A stretch of 64,000 nt of DNA, from assembly GCF_000699445.3 (NCBI RefSeq), contig NC_067197.1:28751809-28815808 (forward strand), in the 5' to 3' direction. The stretch is from Schistosoma haematobium. Its lineage: Eukaryota; Platyhelminthes; Trematoda; Strigeidida; Schistosomatidae. The position numbers and the translations under genes were made by a program. Shown in pieces: positions 1-12,040 of the stretch (position 1 is the first letter of the stretch; every line of letters begins with the position of its first letter). The notes under the pieces are model-generated. The model worked only from the letters and a program-made list of their open reading frames with translations, did not search any database and was not told the DNA's origin.

Positions 1-1184
1 TTGATACCATGTCTTGATCTGCACACCCATTGTCTTTTACCAACTCAGTTCAATGTTAGCAAATGTTTAGAGTCGGATTAACTAATAGTTAATCATACGT
101 AATACATTATTGCTATAAATACTAATGCAAGATAGTGTTACAATAACTGAATGGTAAACGTATACTTCTAGGCTAATTGATACAATTTGACCACACTACA
201 TTCTAAATTGCAAATTAATTTTTTGATTAATTTCTGTCTTAAGATAAACATAAGATTTATTCCGTTTGGTTAGACATTAAGGTATGAACAGCTGAAAAAT
301 AGTTAAATTAATTAATACATTTTGGACAAATTATTAAACTAAACAAACACAATAAGTTAAAATATTCAAACTAACTTAAAAGTTAATAATTTATTCTAAA
401 ACTTAGGAAGTGATCCTATTGGTTGATTATTGTGTGACCTTCATATATATTCGATCTAAAATCAGTTGGGCGTAAAACATACTATTAGTTGAAAATGATG
501 TTAATCTGAGATTAAATTATCTTTATCATTAGATAAATGGTTATTACTTTCTGTAAATAATCATTCATATTTATACTGACCGACTTCTCCATTGTTCAAT
601 CAATAAATCGATAATTACCAATGAATGATTGCTTATTACTTAGTCATATATTATCAAAATAAAATTGATGGATCAGTCTTATTTCATTTTTAGAAAGAAA
701 ATACTTTTGTCATATTGATTTGAGTAAAATAAAAGCACATTAGTGTAATAGCAATGATTGGATTCATGTTAATCTACGTTTCTTGGAATCCTATATCTGG
801 GTGAAATTCGTTAAAAGTTTTTAATACGAAACCGTAAAATTTAAACAGAAAATAATAATCAAAATGATTACAATACTAGAAGAATACCTGGATTATTACT
901 TCTTTTATTGATCATAATGATACTATAGTCGGATAAATGATGTACTCTTTGTATACATCAGTTAACACATTGCTCATATAAATCGACAACATTCTCTATA
1001 TCACAATAATTCGACAATGTCAGCCTAGCTAAGTATATATTTATTTGAAATATAATTCCAAATAATCACTGTTTTATTAGGTAGTTAGAGGTAGTCGGTA
1101 GAAAATTCAAAACCTAATCTTCGTGGTAGTTGGCATTCATCGGAAAGGAATACTTGGTACCACCTGTGGAATTTGATTAAATTT
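1..1184. other. AT-rich intergenic DNA
   Basis: I see no gene, RNA or recognisable repeat here. The sequence is AT-rich with stop codons in all frames. Confidence 0.5.
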
Positions 1185-1620
1185 TAATGATCGATCAATA
1201 ACTTTGAAAAATTATTGGTTTGATCTTTCTTTAATAACATTTTACAGACTCTTTTTATTGATTTTCTGAATCTTCCCAGTGATAGTTAGGACTAATTAAT
1301 CAGTATACTTTTGGTATATGTGTATCCGGAGCTAATTGCCTCGATATTGCCACTAAGTCACAAGCATTATAAGGAGAGATGAATGGTGGCTAACAGTGGA
1401 GTTCAGAACATGCGTTTCGAGTTATTCAAGACTTTTCAGTTGGCTGTACCTGCATCCCAGAGTTGAGCCACCATCCATCTCTGCTTATAATGTTTGCAAC
1501 TTAATGGCAATACCGACGCAGTCAGCTCAGGATACATATATACCAAAAGTAGACTGATCAATGGCATTCCTAAACATTAGTGGAAAGATTCTAACAACCA
1601 ATACAAGTGAATTATTGCAC
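1185..1620. repeat. Palindromic repeat with decayed hammerhead core (Penelope-like terminal repeat?)
   Basis: The two halves are diverged inverted copies: the stretch around 1240-1420 matches the reverse complement of 1440-1610, including a shared gcattataag block and a block ending in ggtggct. On the minus strand the centre carries a hammerhead-like core: CTGAAAAG at 1439-1432 in place of CTGANGAG, GAAA at 1418-1415, and GTT before the expected cleavage point near 1407. Position G8 is A, so cleavage is not expected. The outer part of each arm is related to 4195-4330, so this is one dispersed family. Assignment to Penelope-like terminal repeats rests on my knowledge that such elements carry type I hammerheads; it is an inference. 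Confidence 0.6.
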
Positions 1621-4009
1621 AAGCCAGTGTCTATTCTGACTGTTTTCAAACTGATGTGAGCAGAGTAACACAGTTGCTGAATAAACAATAAGCACTCGTA
1701 ATAATATCACCATACTCCAGTTTTTATTACCTATTTGATACCATTGACACACGGCACAATTTTTACACATATAAAATCAACTTTGGTACTTTGAATTCCT
1801 ACTTACTGGTAGAATAGTGCTGTATCTGAAACAAAGTAATTGGGATTTCATGGTTCATCATAATGGCGGTGATAGTCCACTGTAATTTAAACCGAGAAAA
1901 TGAAATGTGCAGTTAGGTTGGCAACCACAGTGAGAGATGGACACAAATATTTGGTATTGTAAAGAGTTGACAAAGGACATTGGTCTGTACACATATAACT
2001 TAAGGAGATAAAAATACATTCTGCAACCAAATTTTACGCAATATTAGTTCTGAGGTTGGCCAACGGACGTAAATATTACAAAATATTAGAATAAAGTAAA
2101 CTGATTTTAGTAGATCACAGGTGGTCAGAAAATGTTAGGTTCTTTAATTCGGTCGCATGACCCAACAAATGATCCTTATAAATCTATGTGCTTTTTTATT
2201 ACATAGGAACTAAGATTTCACGTGATTACAAATAATAGGTATAGATAAGACAGTATATTGCTTAAGTGTTTGGATCAGTAGAGTCCAAAATGAAGTTAAA
2301 ACGTACATTACTGTTCCAATAACTTAGCAAAATGCTAGATAATCAGAACCCAAACAACATTCGGGATTTCATCATTTACGATGCTCATTATTATGGCTTC
2401 AATAATGAGCAATAACTAAGGGGAAAGTCAGATGAACATTTCAATACTGTTAATTTAAACTTTTAAGAATGAACTTAAAAGTTCATGATTAAGGACTCAT
2501 TTAACTTATATTGATTAGAAAGACAAATATTAGAGTATAGCTAACAAAATCTTGTAAAATTCGTGTGTTATCCAGTGTTTGATATAGCTAATAGGAATAC
2601 CTGTAAGCAGAGCACTTTACTTCTGAAATTCATCACTAAGATGTTTCTATACCTTTAAAAACATCTGTGATTTATTGTAAATATAAGATAACTTAGTAGT
2701 GCATGGTAGCATTTGTTTATGTCTCTAATGGATTTTAACAAATTGAATTAGGAAATTCTTTTATATCCAAGACAGTAAGTCATATGACATTGTTTTTTCA
2801 TTATCAAAGGTTATACGGATTACTACTTGCCACTGCTACTTCACCGATGAAACCTAATAAACCTAATCCACTGATTCTCCATGCATTTTAATAAATTCTT
2901 ATAACCTAACCGACCATTAAGAACTTAGCACTTTAATAATTAAACTTGAAGTTCAGGATGTAACTTTATTAAATTTAATTGACTAGTAACTGTTAAACTG
3001 TTTTCTAACTTGAAACAATAGTCTGAGTTGTTTCACTGCTAAGGTTATGATATGTAATGTCGTGGTATGTACTACTTATATCGACATAAGTAGTATATGA
3101 CGTTAGTCGTGAATAGAATGTCTGGCAGCAGAGGGACAAGAGGATCGAACAGTAAAGAATGGAAACGGAATGCAATTTGTATGAAAATGCAAGTACAATA
3201 AAGTCTGAATCATTATGAGACAACTGATGGACATCTTGCAAATTAAGCCTTTACTATAAGATAGATTTTATTAAGAAGTCCTGTAATTTTGTGATAATCA
3301 CATTCTATCGTTCCCCACCGGTGTTCTGCTCGCTAAAATGTTATCGAGGAAATGAGTGAAGAAGGGTCCTTGGGGAAGAAAATGGTGGGCTGCGATTGAA
3401 AAAAAATGTTCTGATTTGAATAAGCTGTATTTAAACTAGGAAGGATCAAGAGACCTCTTCAATATGAGAGAGAGGGAGGATATACGTAACTAGATAGGTC
3501 GACGACTTACATACAACGACACTTCAACGAAAACAACTGGATTCAAATAAAAAACAAGATGGGATTTTCTGAAGAGCTTCTATGTCCCAGACAAAGAAAA
3601 TGAAAAAAAGTACACATCACTGTATAAATAACATCTTACGGAAAAAAGTAACGGGTAGAAATAGGTTTAAAATTGACGACGTTGCTACATTCCATGGGTT
3701 ATGACTATGATAACTCCAACATGTCACAATAACATTGATTAAGGTCAGCTTAGATACGAATATCAGCCACTAAATATAGTCAATGAATAAGTGGAAGCAT
3801 ATGTGTTAGTACAATCGAACTCTGTTCTGAGATGATTTTCCTAACTCCAATCTATCTTAAATTATAGAGATATTATCCTATAATATTGTCTCTGGATTTC
3901 TGTTTTTAATTCTCATGTGTTTAATCTACAAGTTACAGAATTTCTGAGTAACATCGCAGTGCATATCATCATAAAAACTTTTCATTAGTGAATCCAAAAC
4001 TATTAGAGA
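1621..4009. other. AT-rich intergenic DNA
   Basis: No gene or RNA is supported. The longest minus-strand open stretch (3005-3241) has no family signature and looks random. Confidence 0.5.
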
Positions 4010-4198
4010 GTCTCATATGCAAAGATGTATAGTTGACAGCAGTGGAATCCAGGACGCGCATTTCGTCCTATTTGAGTTCGAGCCTCAGAGTGAACATCAA
4101 CTCTGAGGTGCAGGTATATCCAGCTGAACAGTCTCAAATAGGACGAAACGTGCGTCCTGGATTCCACTGCTAGCCTCCAACCATCTTTACATATGATG
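4010..4198. repeat. Inverted repeat with near-complete hammerhead ribozyme on plus strand
   Basis: Arms 4010-4078 and 4131-4198 are inverted copies sharing cagtggaatccaggacg and its complement. The plus-strand copy has hammerhead layout: stem I atccag (4118-4123) pairs perfectly with ctggat (4157-4162); core CTGAACAG lies at 4124-4131; stem II is gtct/ggac around the loop caaata; GAAA is at 4145-4148; stem III is minimal; GTC at 4154-4156 precedes the cleavage site. The consensus core is CTGANGA, so position G8 is C here (4129), which should abolish catalysis. The minus-strand half keeps GGACGAAA but its CTGANGA box is gone. This resembles the schistosome hammerhead repeats with very short stem III. 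Confidence 0.75.
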
Positions 4199-4400
4199 CT
4201 TGTGAATTAAGGCTATATCGAGGCAATGCGCACAGTATGCATATATGCCAATAAGAGACTGATCAATTTCATTCCTAAACATCAATGGGAAGATTCAAAC
4301 AAACATTACCAAGTGAATTTATTAGAGAGTCTGTTCATTCGTGAGAAATTATATGTAAATAATTCCAATGTTGAATTATTTGTAACGCTGATCTACACTA
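4199..4400 (+). repeat. Repeat flank shared with the 1.2-1.6 kb palindrome
   Basis: The block with gagactgatcaatttcatt, then caatgggaagattcaaac and accaagtgaat matches 1540-1620 directly and 1185-1310 in reverse complement. It is the outer part of the same hammerhead-bearing repeat family. A 62-codon open frame here is covered by the repeat and is not a gene. Confidence 0.6.
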
Positions 4401-4619
4401 CTTGTGTATGTTGAAAAATTTTGTATTTTGAATGGACATTACAAAATAATGAATTCTTCCCAGTTTTACTTTCTTCCTCAATTCAATGTAAAATAATTTT
4501 GTATAAAATAAAAAAAAGAAACAAGTAAAAAATTATGATCAGAGTGGAGGCTTTTTGCGAAGATTGGAATAATTTCAATAGTTGAATTCTTGGGTAGATG
4601 TAAACTAGACCATCATTGA

Positions 4620-4765
4620 CAATCTGGAAGCACTAGGCGGCCGTCTCGTCCTAGTATAGAACTCCTTAGCAGTGGGCGTCCACGATCCTGCACGTTGGAC
4701 TCGAACCAAGGACCTTCGGCCTCGCACGCGAACGCTTAACATCTAGACGATGTTAACGTCTGACA
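4620..4765 (-). repeat. tRNA-derived SINE with degenerate hammerhead
   Basis: Read on the minus strand there is a perfect pol III B box, GGTTCGAGTCC (4707-4697), inside a tRNA-like body, followed by a hammerhead-like segment (about 4676-4628). Stem I strands CACTG and TAGTG, stem II with AGGAC, and the core boxes can be aligned. CTGAGGA has become CTAAGGA (4669-4663), GAAA has become GAGA (4647-4644), and the cleavage triplet GTC has become GCC. Related copies lie at 12.2, 14.5 and 40.7 kb. This matches the known schistosome SINE design of tRNA-like promoter plus ribozyme. Confidence 0.75.
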
Positions 4766-6507
4766 AACAATTAACATATTTTTATCATGTTCACATGAAT
4801 GTGGCAAACACTAACGTAGATGTAAATTGATTAAATGATAGCAAATAGGAAGGAGTTTGTAATTGTAATCCTAGAAAGTTAATTATTAACATGATACGCA
4901 ATCATGTATACTACAAAAAAAAGTGCAGAAAATTCGTAAAAATATTTTCAAAAAAGTGAATTATGCAATTTGAATGGCAAAATAAATAGATTAACTAAAA
5001 GTGTAGTCAACTGAACAGAACCCATGTGATAAAGGAATAAACATCATTATATTACGTTAAATTTACTGAGGGAGAAAATATATACAAAATTTCTCTAAAG
5101 ATATCTATACTAAATCTCACTAATTAAGTAATCTGATAACAAGTCATTAAAGAATATTTGGAGATTTGACTAGATCTAAGTTTTTTAAACAGCTCATGAC
5201 GACACGTTGATATTTTATACAGGTTAGCAACTAAACCCCCTTTTTGACTGGAAAATCTTTTGATTTACTACGAAGATGAACTTTAAGTTAAGAATAAGGG
5301 TTGTAGTCTCTTATTAGATATCAAAAGACTTAAACATTCATCACCTAACCACTGTCGTATTTCAGAAAGAAGTTTCAAGAATTCTTAATTAAAATCTCGA
5401 ATAAAATAAAGAAACGTATAATGACATGATTCCTGCACTTTGTCGGTAGGATTACACTGTACGTGATAATAGACCTTTTATACGTTTTTTGAAGACACTT
5501 TCTTCGTTTATAGAGTATTATTGACTTAGTTATTTTAGTGATGTGTGTATTTAAATAAAACAGATACCTGTATTATGTTGAGGCCAGTGTGATCGGGCCG
5601 TTGTTATACGGAAAGTTATACGATTTCGTTAGATTATTGATTCATTGGTCTAGATTGCTTGCATAAGACCATTAACTTTCTGTTAGCCAACCACACAACG
5701 AATTTTATTTGACTAGTAACTCAATGATAGTAGGATAACGACCGATATTAATACATAACCTTTACTGGCCTATAGTGCAGTTTCCCACAAACGTTTTATC
5801 TGATAGTCAGAATAAAACATAACAGGGCGGATAACTTCTACTTGTATAGTACTTTTTAACTCATGTTATAATGTAAATTAGTTACTTGAACGCACGTCAG
5901 CAAAAATAGAAAATTACAATTTACGCATAACTATATAGCAAGTGAAGGAGAACTGAACAAGTCCATAATCAATTAACAACAAGAACGAAAGTTCATGCAC
6001 TCAACGAAAGTTTATAGACAATAATTCAACTGCATAACAATTATACAATAAAAATACAAACCATAATTCTCTGTAAGATAGTTCTGAAAGTTACAAATCC
6101 TGCAATATTCACATTACAGCAGCTAGAAGTAATTACAATCACAAACTCTTTCCTATTCATTATCAGTTAATCAATCTATATCTATGTTATTGTTTAACTC
6201 AAATCAATCAGTACATCAATATGAACATGGTAAAAGTGTGTTATAACTGTTTATCTTTTTCAGTACAAAATTGTGTTACACAATTGGATCACGATAAACA
6301 ATGATGAGAATTGATTAAAAAGAAAATATGAATTCATGTTTGATAAGATAAAAGGCAGTATTTAGACTAGAATTTTTTATGTGAATTCATTATGAATTTT
6401 GACCTGCTTGATAGGTGTGGACTTTATTTAGCGTGACTTTTTATAGTAAATATTTCGTGTATTAACTCAGTACAACTTTGTTTTATATGAAAAATGTGAA
6501 CTTTTGT
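4766..6507. other. AT-rich intergenic DNA
   Basis: I see no coding region or classifiable repeat. Confidence 0.45.
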
Positions 6508-6920
6508 TGTGTAACAGTTATATTCTCTGTATCAACTTGATAAGTCTTGCAGATTGAACGCTATATTCGTCTCCTAAGCTATTCTGTAACCCCCAAGCTA
6601 GAACTATGCAGCGACTTGAACACGAGAGAGAAGACTCAAAGTATGTGAGAAGTAGTTTACTCCAATGTTCATTTTAATACAGAAAATACAGGGCTTTTAT
6701 AATATTTTAAATGTCCTTGGGTTGCTGGAAGACTCTGGAATGCTACTAAACATATTAGCAGTGTAGCAGTCGACCAATCAGAGCCTCTGCATGTGACGTT
6801 TCGCTTCCTTGATATTTTTGGCTAAGACTTCAACTGAACGCTGATTGGGTGAAACGCTTCTTAGTGTTTCCTGATGCTTGCTTGTCTTTTGCAAGCAATT
6901 TTTCGGATTACCCCAACACA
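6508..6920 (-). repeat. Solo-LTR-like block
   Basis: A 413-bp block with short terminal inverted repeats (TGTGT at 6508, ACACA ending at 6920) stands out from its surroundings. On the minus strand it begins TGTGTTGGGGTAATCC, carries CCAATCAG-type boxes (one in each orientation, near 6775 and 6842) and a TATA-like tataaaagc near 6690, and ends GTTACACA. This is the layout of an LTR promoter. No internal retrotransposon sequence lies next to it, so a solo LTR left by recombination is the best reading. I do not see a clear target-site duplication and cannot name the family (BEL/Pao or gypsy). Confidence 0.5.
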
Positions 6921-9900
6921 ACTCATATGAACTATATTCTCCCACACATATTATTGTGTAAATGTGATTGTATTTTTGCTTAATTAGGATGCTATTTTTT
7001 GGAACTTGTCATCAGAAAGTCCATAGATCTTCACTGGACCAATCTTTCGTGTTCTCACTTAGCATCGCGGGAATTGCAGTGGTCTCGTTTCAAAGTATGA
7101 GCGGTAGGATCGATGAGTTGCAGTAGTTTCCAGCTGTCAAGCATAAGCTGTCGGACCACAGACTCAACACACGTTAACAGCGACGTCACGCAAGCATAAC
7201 AGTAGTAACTCGGAATTTACAGTGTTATTTCAATATAAGTTTGTTATCTTGCTTCTCTTGAATTGTATAAAATGAAGAGAACTGTAGCGAGTATCGTGAA
7301 TTAAAATTTCGTGGAAGAACAATGAAAAATAATTCTGTCGATAATCAAATACTGGATTCTTTATAACCAGACAGATTAATCCTTATTTGCACTACTTATT
7401 TTGTACTATTTTAACAATAGCTGAATGTTATAAAAGATAAAAACCAAACAGAAGTCATATAATACATTGCCCGAACGATATCAGAATAAAAATTGTCGAT
7501 GAGAATTGTGATATTTCGAATTATGCTTATCATTCGTGAAGTTTACAACAAAAAATGCAAATAAAAGGTGTAAATCACTTGCAAAATTCAGTTGTGACAT
7601 ACTTCAGTAACCAAAACATTCACGTCCTAATATGTGATTGACATCAAATCCTCAAAAAAGTGCTTGTCAGTTGATTTGCAACTGTATTATTCAGTGAGGT
7701 ACCTAGTTTCTACTGTCTCATGAAAATGAATTATTTGTCACATTAATAGCAATCGAGATTCATATTTTTTCGGCAACATGGCCACTCTTGAAAATGAATC
7801 ATTCAAATATATTTATTTATAATTACCGTCAGTCACACTGAACTCAATGATTAGAGCTCGAGTGATTTATTTCAATACCCAAAATATAGTTCAAACTGTA
7901 GACTGAATCTTCAAATTCTAGAGATAGTAATTGGTTTATTGATTAACGAAGATGAGTTTTCTTGTCCTGCACTAACATCTAAAATGTCATGATTTATGGA
8001 TCTGTAATGTATTTATTGAGGAAAAAGCCATTCAATTTGTTTTGACAGATATGAAAACATCTCTGACCATAAAGTTGGATAAACTTGAACATCTACCGAT
8101 AAACAAAGAATGTATTTGATACCAGTTCGGAATGATTAAATTCAGTACGTACCTTGTTTTGGCGACGTCACTAATAATCTCAGTAAGTTAATAAGGTCAT
8201 GTAAAAGTTACACATGAATAACGACTAACGATAGTTTAAACGTGTGATGTCGAATCTATGATACTGATTTACATACATGAAAGAGTAACTCGGAGAAACG
8301 ATTACTGATCACCTACTGATATAAATGGTTCAAGAAATATTTTCCACACAGAAGTTTCATTGAAAAGTATATTCATTTAGGATGCATATTCTAAGGTTGG
8401 CGCATAAAACATTGATATGGATAACCAACAGATTTTGCAGCATTCGCTGATAATGTGAAATCTTAACAACAGCTCGGAAGTATTTAAAATATAGACAAGT
8501 CTTCAGCACTTTTCATCCAGAAATACAACACCTGGTTGAGAATTGAGCAGTAATATGACCGACCATAATTGCCTGTATTGTAATTTATGGAATTTCAGCG
8601 TATTATTAGAAGTCATTCTTTGCTAAGTTTATTGTTGAGAATTATTTCAGAAATACATCACTTCTTAGTGTAGGTATTTACGCAAAACTTACATCGGCTT
8701 GTTTTTTGGTTTCAGTAACGTTTAACCAGATTATTCAACTTTGTGAGAAAATTTAGTTACAAATGTATCAAAGTGTGGCCCTTTTCCTTATATAACTCGA
8801 GATCGCTACAAAACCTATTTTAATGGAATTTTATTTCCTTGATAATAATTCAAAAATAATAAACGCTACAACTTGTACCCTAACAAACATGTATATGTTT
8901 AGAGTGTACAAATACATAAAGCATAATAGCATTTTGTAGCGCATCATTATGACAATGTTTTAATCAATTAAATCCACTGACCTCAATTTTAGGTGTCTAA
9001 GTGAATACGCCAGTTGTAAAACATTAACTTCCTCTCTTAATAATGTAGCTACTGAGAAAAGTTTTAAATTTATCAGTAATCGAGTGTACAAAAAACCTTG
9101 ATAAGATCAGTAGGTTGAAATTAATGACTTTAAAAAAAATGAGAAATTCAAGCACATAGAACACCGAATAAACCATTGAAAATACAATAATTGATATGTA
9201 GTAAACAATCATAAAATATATTCAGATCTCCATGTGAGGAAAAAACAAGAAACAGAAAATGAGATCAATTTCTAGCTATATCATACGACTTCATCTATCG
9301 AATGAGTTACATGGATAGATGTTGGAAATCATGATGAGCCAACGTCAGAACATAGAACGCGTTATATAACCCAATAGTACTTACATAAGCTTGTGTAATC
9401 GTATCACTAAATACTTTAGATTTAAGAAAAAACATCATACGAATAATAATCTTTATTATTCATAAACAAACAAATTTAAACTGTACTGCTTATCGTTTTT
9501 AATAAATACCAGCTTGATCATACAGAAAATAAACAAATAAATAATCTCAGTGAAAAGGCGAAAACGCACATATCTACCGTCGCACTGACGAGTCTTTTAA
9601 GTAAAATATAGATGGTCGAGTTTCTAAAAACATGTACACAGGCTTTGAGTTTAATTACAACAACTAAGAATAGAAAGTATTATGCACTCTCAGCGGATAA
9701 ACTCAGGTACTTACGGATGACAATAATCACAATAAGTTATAATAAAATCCTGCTAAACATGGTAACAATATTTCATCTTATCACGCTGAACCTTTCCTTA
9801 CTAATTATAATTTTCGTATCTATCTTCATGATCAATATTCAACCCCTTAACAACAAAATTATAATTAGCTTCCTTAATAAAAATAACGTTTTTATACCTT

Positions 9901-11959
9901 TGTTTATTCTACCTCATTGTTACCATGTTTAGCAGGATTCTGTTATAACTATTGCTGTAATTAATATCATTTCGGAAATTAAGTATATATTTGCGATCGT
10001 GCAGCATTGAAAATGATGTCGACAAAAAGACAGCTCTTCGCTGAACCAATTTTTGTCATTTTTTAAAAATGGGTATATTCCGTTTACTTAACAATAAATC
10101 TCTCCAAGGAGATTTTAAACTCAGCCTAGATTGTGAATAACAGATTTCAAGAAGTCTGTGTACTAAAACCAGAAGCCAGATTTTCTATGTTAGTAGTTGT
10201 TACGACAACTCTCTGAGTACTCAACAAAATAACCCAACATGAACGATAAGTAATAGCTGCATGACAGAATAAGTGTAGAACCTTGTAATTAACCAAGTTC
10301 CTCTCCACTTTCATACTTATCAACAAGTGTGCAAAATACGAGTGGAGCTAAAAAAGCAGGAACCGCCAAAAACTATTAGTAGGCGTAAAGGTTGATACTC
10401 ATTTATGAGCTTCGTGTTTGAAAAACAATAGTGAAACGAGGGTTTCGTGGAGAATTCTACAGCAAATAGGAATGAATATAACTAAACATTATTTTACACT
10501 AACGAAGTATTATTTACTACAACTTGTAGTTATCCAGTGACTGACAAGGAAGCTGTGGGAGAAAAGAAAAACAATATAAGTAATGAAAGTGAACAACGCC
10601 TACTACTGAACAATATTTAGGAAGATGGTAAAAAACAGAAGACTTTATTACTCATCAAATATATGTATATTAGTGGGACAATTGCAGGGTCTCAGGTTTA
10701 AAGAACCGAAAAAAGAACAATTCAGAGGAAATAATTTGGCGTAAAATTAAAACGAAAAATAAAGAAGTGAAAATCAGGATTTCAGGTTAAGCATAAGCAC
10801 AGATAAGAAAGGGATGTTTATTCAAAAGCTTATTTATGTAATATGATTTATTAAATGGAGCATATACTTAAAAAGCATAAAATTATATGTATCGAACTAA
10901 GTAGCAAGAGGGGAAACACGTGAACTTGGCAATGTTAATAACTATACACGTAAAACAAAATGATGCGAAAAAAATATTGAATAACGTAAGGCAACAGACA
11001 TTAGTGGACAGTAAGAAGCATATATGTCGATTTTTAGGGAAATGAAAAATTGAGTCCCCAAATGCTACAAAAAAATCTAAGATTTTTGTTTGATTCATAT
11101 TATCTGAAAAAACAGATAACTGTAATTACCGGCTCATTGACAGATATATGTATATGAAAATATGGACGGAGTAGTGCAGTGCAGGAATTAAGAAAATATG
11201 AGAAATAGAATGTGGATGGTGACAACATTAAATATCGTCGAAAATTAAGAGAATAATACTTTACATATGATTTTATAAATTGTTAGCATTATAGTAAGCT
11301 GGGAGTGGGATTAAATCAGAACAGCAGGTGGAAGGGGAAGTGATCTAGTGATACATTACTTCCAAAATCAAATATCCTAAACAAAACATTGTGTCACTTT
11401 TTCAAGGGAAAGCGAAGCATATTAATTAGCCGAAATAATAACAATATCAACGAACAGGCAAATTCAAAAAAAGATTCAATAAAACAAGACGGCTTTTCAT
11501 CGTTTATTCTACTACCTTGTGAAACGTCCATATGATGAAGGAAAGATGTGAAGGAAAAAAAGGAGAAACACAATCGGAAAAAGATAATCATAATAGTTTA
11601 AATATACCCAATTATTATGTGCTTGTAATTACAAGTCAACAATAGTTATTACACACATCTTTTAAAATCAAAATAGTCCCCTAGTCATCATCCCATTAGG
11701 GTTAAAGAATTTGCATCAAGTAATCATGTGGAAATTTAAGGCACAGTCACACATCGCATCACACTTTAAAGATGTTCTGTTAAGTTTTTAGAAACATTTA
11801 ACAATAGAGGAATGATTTCTCAAATGTGTTTGCAGAATGTAAGCGAAATTACTAATTATATTTATCTATATCTTCTAGGGTTAACGACGATGTGATGCGA
11901 AATTGTGAACCGTAATGCGAATCAGCTGGTAGTTATTCATACTCAAACGAGATAGCTTG
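6921..11959. other. Intergenic DNA downstream of adducin
   Basis: AT-rich and without a convincing gene. Open frames of 60-106 codons (for example 9612-9932) are biased to Ile, Asn, Leu and Lys by base composition and lack domains. The adducin 3' UTR should occupy the right end; an AATAAA on the minus strand near 11509-11504 is one possible poly(A) signal. Confidence 0.4.
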
Positions 11960-12040
11960 TCATTTACTCTTTGATTTGTCTTTAGGTTTTAAAGAGAATG
12001 AGGGAAGTTTGAAGCGTCGTTTCTTCTTCTTGTGTTTACC
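11960..12040 (-). CDS. ADD: Adducin exon 14 (MARCKS-related domain and stop)
   Basis: Encodes GKHKKKKRRFKLPSFSLKPK and a short lysine/serine end before TGA (11962-11960). In other adducins this C-terminal basic domain binds actin, spectrin and calmodulin and is phosphorylated by PKC on serine; a serine in LPSFS is well placed here. Confidence 0.95.
   Translation of the reverse strand, partial: GKHKKKKRRFKLPSFSLKPKDKSKSK

Noticed and set aside
4604..4760. Functional tRNA gene
   Set aside because: The B box is perfect, but no tRNA cloverleaf forms around it, and the sequence repeats elsewhere as a SINE.
9612..9932. 106-codon plus-strand open frame
   Set aside because: Composition follows the AT-rich background, with hydrophobic Ile/Leu/Asn runs and no domain, splice or promoter support.
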